64,000 bases of DNA, from assembly GCA_052034585.1 (NCBI GenBank), contig JBPOIJ010000022.1:1-64000 (forward strand). Direction: 5' to 3'. The notes beneath the pieces are model-generated. The model was not told the origin of the DNA and made no database searches. It saw only the letters and a list, made by a program, of their open reading frames with translations. The position numbers and the translations under genes were made by a program. This stretch comes from Xiheimicrobium sp052034585. Lineage in GTDB: Bacteria > Myxococcota > Myxococcia > Myxococcales > Myxococcaceae. This document shows, in pieces, positions 51,388 to 62,014 of this stretch; position 1 is the stretch's first letter; the number at the start of each line of letters is the position of its first letter.

Positions 51388-52306
51388 GAACCCGCTCCAG
51401 CCGCTCGTCGATCGTCACGGCCTCGTCCTCTTCGACGCGGCGCTGGCCACCGAGCTGGAGCGTCGTGGCGCCGATCTCTCGAGTCACCTCTGGTCAGCGC
51501 GGCTGATCGCCGACGATCCCGAGGCGATCATCGAGGTGCACCTGGCGCACCTCCGCGCCGGCGCCGACGTCATCTCCTCCGCTTCGTACCAGGCGAGCCG
51601 ACTCGGCTTCGCGAAGCTGGGCCTCTCGAACGCCGAGGCCGACGGGCGGATCACCCGAGCCGTCGAGCTCGCGAACGAGGCGGTGCGTCGTCATGGGAGC
51701 GGGTTGGTCGCGGCCTCCCTCGGGCCCTACGGCGCGGTGCTCGCCGATGGGAGCGAGTTCACTGGGCAGTACCCACTCGACGCCGACCAGCTCGCCGACT
51801 TCCACCGGCCTCGGGTCGAAGCCGCGCTGCGGGCCGCTCCGGCGCTCGTGCTCTTCGAGACGCTGCCCTCGATGGCCGAGTGCGAGGCGGTCGCGAAGGT
51901 CGCGGCGACGTTTCCGCAGGCGTGGTTCATGGCCAGCTTCTCGGCCAACGCGCGCGGGCTGTCGCACGGGGAGCCCTTCGCCGAGGTGGTGGCCCGGCTC
52001 GAGACCGTTCCGAACGTGGTGGCGGCCGGCCTGAACTGCACCGCGCCCGAGCTCATCGCCCCGCTCCTCCGCACCGTGAAGCCGTCGCGTCTCCTCCTCT
52101 CGGTCGCACCGAACTCGGGAGAGATCTGGAACGCGGCGACGCGCCGGTGGGAAGGCACTCCGTACCGCGGCGCCGACTTCGCCTCGCTCGCCCAAGGCTC
52201 GTTCGACGCCGGTGCACGAATCATCGGAGGCTGTTGCCGAACCCGCCCCGAGGATCTGAGCGCCGTGACCCGGTGGCGCGCCCAGCGACCGCACCGCCCT
52301 CAGTAG
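51380..52306 (+). CDS. mmuM: Homocysteine S-methyltransferase
   Basis: The 308-aa enzyme starts MRENPLQPLVDRHGLVLFDA. The family motifs are visible: GLNCTAPELIAPL holds the first zinc Cys, and GGCCRTRPEDLSAV the two later Cys. GADVISSASYQAS is the usual substrate loop. It methylates homocysteine to methionine from S-methylmethionine or S-adenosylmethionine. The eight-base overlap with the PabC-like gene suggests co-translation, perhaps a small amino acid/one-carbon unit. Its 3' end overlaps the convergent M23-type gene by seven bases. Confidence 0.92.
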   Translation: MRENPLQPLVDRHGLVLFDAALATELERRGADLSSHLWSARLIADDPEAIIEVHLAHLRAGADVISSASYQASRLGFAKLGLSNAEADGRITRAVELANEAVRRHGSGLVAASLGPYGAVLADGSEFTGQYPLDADQLADFHRPRVEAALRAAPALVLFETLPSMAECEAVAKVAATFPQAWFMASFSANARGLSHGEPFAEVVARLETVPNVVAAGLNCTAPELIAPLLRTVKPSRLLLSVAPNSGEIWNAATRRWEGTPYRGADFASLAQGSFDAGARIIGGCCRTRPEDLSAVTRWRAQRPHRPQ

Positions 52307-54495
52307 GCATCGCAGAGCGAGGTTTCGTTCGCGGCGCAGACCTTTCCTCCACCCGGCGCGTCGCAGAGCGCACCACTCGGCGTCCGCGCCTCCCAGTTGT
52401 AGACGCGGCAATCGACGCCGGCCGGAGTCCCGGGCGGGCAGTTGAGCGGGTTGACGTTGATGCAGTTCGCGCTGGCCCACGCCCCGACCGGAACGAGACA
52501 GGTCCCGTTCGTCGGCGCGACGCCATTGGGGCAGGTGTTGTTCGCCGGGCACACAGGAACGGCCTTGAACTGGCCCGTGACGCAGGTGCCAATTCTCGGA
52601 CACGAGGGCAGCCCGCAGACCGGCATGGTGGGCTTCGACCAGATCGCCAACAGGCGGCTGCCGTTGTCATACCCCTGCACGCGGTGGAGCCGGAACCCGT
52701 TCGCCGTCATCGTTTCGTTCAACGCGGCGAAGGCAGCGGGCGCGATCTCGGGGACCATCTCCCAGGTGCCGGAGAGCTTGCGCCAGATGCCAGAGAAGGT
52801 CACTGCACCTCCGGTCGTGCCCACCGACGCCGTCAACGCCCACGGCCGCCAGCCCTGTGCCTGGAGCGTGCTGTCCCAACTCTCGATCTGCGAAAGAGGC
52901 TGGTTTCGTCGGAACTCGGTCGGCCCCACTGCGTCGGAGAGCGTCAGGTTGTGCTGGGCGACGCCGTTCTCGACGTGCAAGACGTAGTCGGCCACCTCGA
53001 ACGCGCCGTTCGTCACCTTCGCTGCGAGCACCGCGTCCAACGACGTCGACGAAATTCGGAGGTAGGTCTCGGCGTGTTCTCCTGACGCCAGGCCTTCCCA
53101 GATTCCCGTGTAGCGAGGTGTGTTGTCTTCGAGGCGAACCGAGAGCTGGCGCAGCTTGCGCGTCGGATACGAGGTGAGCTTCTCCAGCATGTCGTCACGA
53201 CTCAGCTCGAGCCAGAGCTTCCAAGACGTCGTCAGCACAGCCGGGTCGAAGGCGCCTGCGACCTGAACCGTTGCCCCAGCCCGGTAGAAGCTCAACGACT
53301 GTGGGCCCCACCCGGCGTTCGGGAAGTAGAGGGGTTGGGCGAGCACTGCGTCACGCGGCACGCCGGAGAACACCGGGCCAAACGGCGCGAGCGCGGGCGC
53401 GAACGCGGTCTTCTGCGACACGTCGTAGCAGCTCTTCCCGTCCAGCTGCCCCTCGGCCTTCGAGTAGACGCCCAGCGGGTCCACCGCGACGATGTCGATG
53501 CCCCCTTTCCCGTCGGACGCCGGTCCCGGGCGAGGCACCCAGAAGGAGTGATGGAGGTGCGTTTTTCCACTCGACGAAGTGGGATTTCCGTTCGAGTCGA
53601 GCTCGACCGTTCCCGTGTTGCCCGCAGCGACGAGGAACTCTCCACGGCTGACGACCTTCTGAAGTGGAGGGAGCGTGTCCGAGTTCGAGCCCCACAGGAA
53701 GTCGTAGCTCGGGTTCGCCGCGTACTTGCAGATGGGAGTGGCCGCCTGCTCTGCCGAACACCCAGCGAGCCGGCTGCCTGCGGTGGTTTGGCCGGGGTTG
53801 ATGCAGGAGCAGGCGTTGATCTTGTCGCGGTTCCGCCCGCCGCGAACGTGCCGATACTCGCTCAGGTACCAAGCCCCTCCTGGGAGGTCGTGTCTGACGA
53901 GCACCGAGTTCCCGGCGCTCGCGCTCAACCAGCCCGACCAGATCACCGTGCCGTTCGCCACGGCGAAGACCGGGAAGCTCGGGTCCTCTCCCGAAGCCAG
54001 CGTCGTCTTCGCGATGTCGAGCGCACCGGTATGCGTCCCACCGGTGTTGTAGAAGTAGCCCTGATTGATGCCCACATTCGCTGAACGATAGGGACGCAAG
54101 AGCGGCGTCTTCGCCACGAAGCTCTCGAGGAAGGCCTTCGCGGCCTGCGCTTGTTCCGCTTTGCACGCCGGGTACTCCGAAGCGTAGGGACTACAGCAGC
54201 GAAAGTCGTAGCCGGTCGTTCCGGGCGCAGACTCGCAGTGCGGGCCGAGCACGTTGAGATGGTACAGGTCGAAGCCGTTGGTGTTGATCGTGTTCGCCCA
54301 ACGAGTCCCCCACGTCACGTCGGGCACGCCGAGCGTCGGGTCAGGCGTACAGACGTCGTCGAGCGCTTGAGTCGTCGACCCGACGTGCTCGTCGGGCGCC
54401 TCAGGCTCGACCGCGCACCCTGGAAGGAGCGAGAGGAGCGCAACGAGGGACAGGGACCATCGACCGCGACGACGGGCAGCGAGTGAGGTGGGCAT
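52300..54495 (-). CDS. M23-family peptidase-like lipoprotein with tandem C-terminal repeats
   Basis: A 731-aa lipoprotein (Cys27 in LSLLPGC). The M23 signature is intact: H155-x4-D160 (GTHTGALDIA), H216 (YRHV), and H313-L-H315 (HLHHSF). A long insertion between H216 and H313 holds several Cys. Residues 400-620 contain two or three related units (YTGIWEGLASGEHAETYL and FSGIWRKLSGTWEMV) of a tandem beta-repeat domain seen in secreted proteins. A Cys-rich tail finishes it. M23 enzymes cut peptidoglycan crosslinks or elastin-like substrates, so it may be a lytic surface enzyme. ATG at 54495. Confidence 0.87.
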   Translation of the reverse strand: MPTSLAARRRGRWSLSLVALLSLLPGCAVEPEAPDEHVGSTTQALDDVCTPDPTLGVPDVTWGTRWANTINTNGFDLYHLNVLGPHCESAPGTTGYDFRCCSPYASEYPACKAEQAQAAKAFLESFVAKTPLLRPYRSANVGINQGYFYNTGGTHTGALDIAKTTLASGEDPSFPVFAVANGTVIWSGWLSASAGNSVLVRHDLPGGAWYLSEYRHVRGGRNRDKINACSCINPGQTTAGSRLAGCSAEQAATPICKYAANPSYDFLWGSNSDTLPPLQKVVSRGEFLVAAGNTGTVELDSNGNPTSSSGKTHLHHSFWVPRPGPASDGKGGIDIVAVDPLGVYSKAEGQLDGKSCYDVSQKTAFAPALAPFGPVFSGVPRDAVLAQPLYFPNAGWGPQSLSFYRAGATVQVAGAFDPAVLTTSWKLWLELSRDDMLEKLTSYPTRKLRQLSVRLEDNTPRYTGIWEGLASGEHAETYLRISSTSLDAVLAAKVTNGAFEVADYVLHVENGVAQHNLTLSDAVGPTEFRRNQPLSQIESWDSTLQAQGWRPWALTASVGTTGGAVTFSGIWRKLSGTWEMVPEIAPAAFAALNETMTANGFRLHRVQGYDNGSRLLAIWSKPTMPVCGLPSCPRIGTCVTGQFKAVPVCPANNTCPNGVAPTNGTCLVPVGAWASANCINVNPLNCPPGTPAGVDCRVYNWEARTPSGALCDAPGGGKVCAANETSLCDAY

Positions 54496-54578
54496 GCGCA
54501 GATGAGGCCACGCTCACGGGCGCAGCTGTTGTCCGACGAGTGTCCAATCGATGTCCACCGCCCGCGCAACGGCGCGCC

Positions 54579-56624
54579 TCACCTCGCCGACCGGCGGAGC
54601 TGCTCCAACTCCCAGAGCACCTCGGTGAGCCGACCAATGGCTCGACGCAGCCGGTGACGAAACGTTCCGAACGGCATTCCGAGATCGGCGGCGACCGCCT
54701 CGTGCTTGTTCGGCGTGCCGAAGTAGGTCGCCTGCAGAATCTCGACGTCCTGCGCGTAGCCGGGGCTTCGGCCGAGCCGTTCGAGGGCGCCACGAAACGC
54801 CTCCACGAGCCGCTCCGCGACCGCCGACGAGACGTTCGTCGGCGGCCCAAGCAAGGCTGCCGCGGCGAGGGGTGAGTTCGACAGCTCGAGCGGGTGACGG
54901 AGCTGCGTCAGGGCCTCGCGGACGGCCTGCTCGAAGTCCTCCCTCGACAGCCACGCTGGCGGCCCCGCCTCGGAGAGAAACGCGAAGCTCTGCGCGTGGA
55001 ACCGGAGCACGGCCGAGGCGCGGTCTTCCCACCGGCGGGCGAGCGGTGCGAGCTCGTCGAGATCGGCGACGTAGAGCGCCTTGGGCTGTGTCGGGAAGCG
55101 CACCAGCCCTGGCAGCCGCTTGAGGCCGAAGGGACCGGCGAGCGGCTCCCAGCGCTCAGGATCGACGACGGCGAACATCGCGAACCGATGCGGGGGGAGC
55201 TTGGCGGTGATCGGCGCGCCCGCCACCATCACCGCGGTCATTCCAGGCGAGAACGCCTGCCAGCCCGTGCGCGCGAACCACCACCGGGCGACGAAGCCCG
55301 GCTCTGCGCCGAAGCGTTGGAGCGCCGCAGCAAGCACCGGATCAGACGCCGCCAGCTGTCGCGGGAGCTGGGCAGGATCGACCGCGAAGATCACACCTGC
55401 CCCATCGTCGTCCTCGTTCGTGACCACGAAGAGCCGATCGCCCTGGAGCGCGGCGACCGCCTCGAAGCGCTCCAACGAGGCGGCCCCTTCGAACTCGAGA
55501 ATGGTCGACCGAATCCACCCGAGATCTGACTCACGAGCGAGCCTCAGGCCATGGCGGCGCAGGTCGTCGAGGAAGAGCGTGCTGGTCGAGTAGATCGGCC
55601 GACGACCGACGAAGAAGCTCTCGAGCATCCCTTCGAGCAGCTCCGAAGGCGACGACGACGGAGGGCAGGCGGTGAGGTGAACGATCGCTCGTTCCGCGAA
55701 CCGGAGGCGCAGCTCGGGCAGGCGACTCGACAGCTCGTCGAAGACCGCGCGTCGCACCAGACCGTGAAGCACCAGCCCACGCGGGGTCTGGCTGACGAAG
55801 GAGAGCCCTTCGAGGAACCGGTACTGCGGGAGCGGGTCGTCGACGCCCAGCATCGCGCCCAGCAGCGCAGGCGTCATCGTGCGCGCCAGCGCCAGGGCCC
55901 GGAGCGCGGTCGCCTGATCGTCTCGAGTCGCCGAGCGCATGAACTCGGTCGCGAGCATCGTCCACGGGTCGGCGGCCGAGTTCACCACCGGGAGGCTGCC
56001 CGTTCGTTCGTAGTGTTCGCTCAGGAGCGCGAAGGCGAGCGGGCTGGCAGCGCTCCGGGCGCGAACCTCGGGCTCGAGCGACGCGGGGAGACTCCTCGCC
56101 CGAATGGCGGCCGACAGCTCGTCCTCGCTGAAGCCCTCGACCTCGACCTCCTCGATCCGCGCGGCGAACCCGAGCAGGGAGCGCACCTTCGAGGGCAACG
56201 CGGTCCGCGAGGCGATGACGATCAGGAGCCGGTGCCCGCTCCGAGCGAGCGCCGAGCCGAAGACCCACGAGATGCAGGGCGAGAGGTTCTCGGCGGCATC
56301 GAGCACGACGACATCAGCAGCCTCGCCGGTTCCCAGGGCCGAGAAGGGCTCGGGCACTCCGAGCGAAGACGACAGGGTGCTCAGGATCGCGCCAGGGTTG
56401 GGCGCGACTTCGTCACCCGAGATCCAGGCCACTCGGCGACCGGCCTGCTCGACCTGCCAACAGAACACCCGCAGCAGCGTCGTCTTGCCCACTCCCGCTT
56501 CGCCTCGAAGGACGATGATCTGTGGAGAGCGTTCGGCGTCGGCGAGGCTCTGTCGAAGGCGTGCCTGGGCACCTTCTCGTCCGACGAACCGCACCGCGCC
56601 CGACCACCGCTGATTCGACCCCAT
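54579..56624 (-). CDS. STAND-type ATPase regulator with sigma-4-like HTH
   Basis: From the ATG at 56624 the protein has 681 residues. A P-loop ATPase sits at the start: Walker A GEAGVGKT at 41-48, Walker B ADVVVLDAAENL and sensor-like IVIASRTAL. A winged-helix/repeat-type middle follows. The last 75 residues form a helix-turn-helix resembling sigma-70 region 4 (NKHEAVAADLGMPFGTFRHR followed by LRRAIGRL). This is the plan of STAND regulators of the MalT/AfsR kind, but with a sigma-like rather than LuxR-type DNA-binding end. It faces an FG-GAP gene, with the two start codons overlapping. Target genes unknown; domain order clear. Confidence 0.8.
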   Translation of the reverse strand: MGSNQRWSGAVRFVGREGAQARLRQSLADAERSPQIIVLRGEAGVGKTTLLRVFCWQVEQAGRRVAWISGDEVAPNPGAILSTLSSSLGVPEPFSALGTGEAADVVVLDAAENLSPCISWVFGSALARSGHRLLIVIASRTALPSKVRSLLGFAARIEEVEVEGFSEDELSAAIRARSLPASLEPEVRARSAASPLAFALLSEHYERTGSLPVVNSAADPWTMLATEFMRSATRDDQATALRALALARTMTPALLGAMLGVDDPLPQYRFLEGLSFVSQTPRGLVLHGLVRRAVFDELSSRLPELRLRFAERAIVHLTACPPSSSPSELLEGMLESFFVGRRPIYSTSTLFLDDLRRHGLRLARESDLGWIRSTILEFEGAASLERFEAVAALQGDRLFVVTNEDDDGAGVIFAVDPAQLPRQLAASDPVLAAALQRFGAEPGFVARWWFARTGWQAFSPGMTAVMVAGAPITAKLPPHRFAMFAVVDPERWEPLAGPFGLKRLPGLVRFPTQPKALYVADLDELAPLARRWEDRASAVLRFHAQSFAFLSEAGPPAWLSREDFEQAVREALTQLRHPLELSNSPLAAAALLGPPTNVSSAVAERLVEAFRGALERLGRSPGYAQDVEILQATYFGTPNKHEAVAADLGMPFGTFRHRLRRAIGRLTEVLWELEQLRRSAR

Positions 56625-57519
56625 GCCCTTCAATGCACGCGCGTCCACGTCTGGATCTCGTGCTGACCGGGAAGGGCAGGTTGAGCTCGAAGCACTCGAA
56701 TTCACGAGTCAATCAGGCGAACCGGTGGCAGGGGACTTCAACGGCGACGGCTTCACCGACCTCCTGATCTACCGGCCGCAGACTGGGCTCAGCGACCTCT
56801 GGTGGTCGAATGGAGATCGCTCGTTCAGCTACGAAGACGATCGGCCACTTCCCGAGAACGCGACGGTCGTCGTCGGCAACTTCGACGGGAGATACGGCGA
56901 CGATTTCCTCTTCTACCGCCCGGGGGCGGGCGCCGATCAGCTCTTCTGGTCCGTCGGCACTGGGAGCCGGCTGTTCACCAGTACGAGCGTCTCGGTCGGA
57001 GGCGCCTTCACGGCCTTCAGCGCCGATCACGACGCGAACGGCGGCGACGATCTCTTCCTCTACGATCCGTCGACCGGTTCGCTCGAGGTATGGTGGTCGA
57101 AGAAGAACGGGTCCTTCCGAACGGCGCCGCCCTTCGCCACCGGCCTGCTGAACTACCGGCCGATGGCCGGGAACTTCGACGGTGCGGCAGGCGATGACGT
57201 GTTCTGGTACCGGCCCGGGAGTGGCGCAGGCAACGACGAGCGCGCGAGTTGGTCGTCGACGAACAGCCAGCGGCTCAGCGTTTCGCCCGTGCAGACCGTG
57301 ACCTCGAACTATGGGCTCTCGTTCACGGGCGACTTCGACGGCGACGGCTTCGAGGACATCTTCTGGGACTCGGTCGGCCACTCCAACGACTTCATCTGGC
57401 GGGGCCAGCCCGACCGCACCTTCAAGAGCGTTCGGAGTTCGGCCTACGGCACGTTCAAGGCAGCAGCAGGCCGCTTCGACTCGAACCTGACCGCTGATGT
57501 CTTGTGGTACCGCCTCTGA
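56623..57519 (+). CDS. FG-GAP/VCBS-repeat protein without signal peptide
   Basis: The 298-aa product holds six calcium-loop-like units of the FG-GAP type: DFNGDGFTD, NFDGRYGDD, DHDANGGDD, NFDGAAGDD, DFDGDGFED and RFDSNLTAD. They would form most of a beta-propeller. FG-GAP proteins are normally secreted and bind surfaces or sugars. Here the first 25 residues are Arg/Ser-rich (MPFNARASTSGSRADREGQV) with no hydrophobic leader. Either it is 5'-truncated or the real start and signal are lost. The ATG overlaps the ATPase start (CATG, 56622-56625), which supports a shared promoter region but also suggests rearrangement. Confidence 0.65.
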   Translation: MPFNARASTSGSRADREGQVELEALEFTSQSGEPVAGDFNGDGFTDLLIYRPQTGLSDLWWSNGDRSFSYEDDRPLPENATVVVGNFDGRYGDDFLFYRPGAGADQLFWSVGTGSRLFTSTSVSVGGAFTAFSADHDANGGDDLFLYDPSTGSLEVWWSKKNGSFRTAPPFATGLLNYRPMAGNFDGAAGDDVFWYRPGSGAGNDERASWSSTNSQRLSVSPVQTVTSNYGLSFTGDFDGDGFEDIFWDSVGHSNDFIWRGQPDRTFKSVRSSAYGTFKAAAGRFDSNLTADVLWYRL

Positions 57520-57579
57520 GGTGCCCAGCGTCGCCTCGACGTTCCAGGCTCGGCTCCTCGAGCTGCACCGTGCCTGCGC

Positions 57580-58704
57580 TCATCGCGCGACGCGGAACGA
57601 GAACTCGCCCTCGTCGTCCAACCCGAAGAACCCGCGACGAGCCAGCCACTCGTGGCACGCGATGCCGAGCGAGTGATCGGGCCGCGCCCACGCCGTGCCC
57701 GAGCTGCGCAAGTGACAGGTCCAGATGTTCTGATCCATGTTGTACGCGCGCAGCGTCGTGAGCTTGGGCACGCCGTTCACCGTGTCGACGCGCGAGAGCC
57801 GGAAGTAGCCGCGGCCGTACATTTCGCGATCGCCGGTCGCGTGGAGGGTGAAGATCGTGCCCGTTCCACACTCGGTGAGCACCGACAGGTTCTCGGAGTG
57901 CTGGTAGTCGCCGTTCCAGCCCGCGGGTTGCGAGTATTCGGTCTCGCCGAGGAGCGCGAAGGGCGACGCGTCGGTGAGCGCGCCCGACTTGGTGAAGAAG
58001 AGCGTTCGGCGCACGCCCGCGGTCTCTCCACCCGGCGTCGACGAGATGACGAGGGTCCTTCCGTCGCGCAGCCTCACCGCGCCCACCCCGCCACCGGACA
58101 ACCCGTCGCCCGGCTTGGCCCACGCCGGCGCGGGGAGCCTGAAGAGCTGGCTCCGCTCCGGCCCCGCCACGTTCACCACGCGCAGCACCGGGCCCTCGGC
58201 AAAGAGGAACGAGTCGCCGAGCACCTGGCCTCCGCTGGGGTGATTGTCGTTGCTGCGCAGCAAGGAGACGAGGCGGTGACGATCGTCGATGCGGCCGATG
58301 CCACCCTTCGAGTCGTCGCTGTGCGTCACCATGAACGGCACCGAAGACGAGTTCGTGTGAACGAAGCCCTGAACGTGGTGCTCCGGGCCGTCGATGAGCG
58401 CCACGCCGTCGTGGAAGACGCCGATCGGCTTCGCGCTCTGCGGTGGGTAGGCCTTCTCCCAGGTGAAGGTCCAACGGCTCGTCGTCCAGTCGAAGCGGCC
58501 GCCGAAGCCGTCGGTCACGCTCGCGAACACGTCGTTGACGCAGACGTTGCAGTCGGGAGCGCCGGCGACGCAGCTCACGTCTCCGAGGATCTTCCGCGAC
58601 AGCTCGAGCTCGGCGTTGGCTGACTCGTCACCGGCGACGAGCTGCGCCTCGGACACGCCACAGCCACTCCAGAGAGACAACACGACGATGAGGAATCGGT
58701 TCAT
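57580..58704 (-). CDS. Putative lipoprotein of unknown function (374 aa)
   Basis: The start at 58704 gives MNRFLIVVLSLWSGC, a lipoprotein leader. The body includes CVAGAPDCNVC near the N-terminus and Trp/Asp-rich stretches such as FDWTTSRWTFTWEKAYPP. Longer beta-rich parts (LVVSGGAVRLRDGRTLVIS-type) could form a propeller. No family is recognised. Likely surface-exposed. The 18 extra codons before this start are discarded because the leader begins exactly here. It ends 60 bases from the FG-GAP stop (convergent). Confidence 0.7.
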   Translation of the reverse strand: MNRFLIVVLSLWSGCGVSEAQLVAGDESANAELELSRKILGDVSCVAGAPDCNVCVNDVFASVTDGFGGRFDWTTSRWTFTWEKAYPPQSAKPIGVFHDGVALIDGPEHHVQGFVHTNSSSVPFMVTHSDDSKGGIGRIDDRHRLVSLLRSNDNHPSGGQVLGDSFLFAEGPVLRVVNVAGPERSQLFRLPAPAWAKPGDGLSGGGVGAVRLRDGRTLVISSTPGGETAGVRRTLFFTKSGALTDASPFALLGETEYSQPAGWNGDYQHSENLSVLTECGTGTIFTLHATGDREMYGRGYFRLSRVDTVNGVPKLTTLRAYNMDQNIWTCHLRSSGTAWARPDHSLGIACHEWLARRGFFGLDDEGEFSFRVAR

Positions 58705-58961
58705 GAGCGACGGCATCGCAACGCCCATGCCTCGATCGAACTCGGCGTCGTTCCTCACGGCGCTCGACGATTCGGCCCGCTTCGGAGCGCGCGTGCGCCA
58801 GCTGGTTGTCTCACCGCGGAGGACAGCGCTCAGCGAACCCGAACCGAGAAGCGCTCACCTCGAGAAGAGTTCGACGAAGCGCGTCTCATCGAAGGGCTTG
58901 CCCGGCGTGCCGACGCCGATCGCCTTCCCGCTTGGAGGCGGAGAGGACGAGAGCGGTCACC

Positions 58962-61799
<2,838 letters not shown>

Positions 61800-62014
61800 G
61801 ACGGTGTGCCTTCTGACTGAAAACGGGCGGTTCCGCCAGGGAACGAGGCGGAAAATCAGGCCCATTCAGCCGAGCCGGAGGGTCGGGCGAAGGTAAACAC
61901 CGCCCGCCGCGGCGCAAGCGATCGACGGCCGGGGCCTGGGTGCATCTGGCCCTCGACCCGTGCTACGCCCTCTCCAAACGGTCTGGCCGCCGTTGTCCTC
62001 GCCCGGGAGCCTCC

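Noticed and set aside
56625..56705. 27-codon N-terminal extension of the STAND ATPase
   Set aside because: The segment is Ser/Arg-rich without a family match and would lie inside the FG-GAP gene.
58854..58956. Minus frame ending GKPFDETRFVELFSR between secA and a lipoprotein gene
   Set aside because: It recalls the end of a response-regulator receiver domain, but only about 33 codons remain and there is no start.
61800..61865. Longer start for secA
   Set aside because: SecA begins at MIDWVLKR with a good ribosome site; upstream residues do not match the family.
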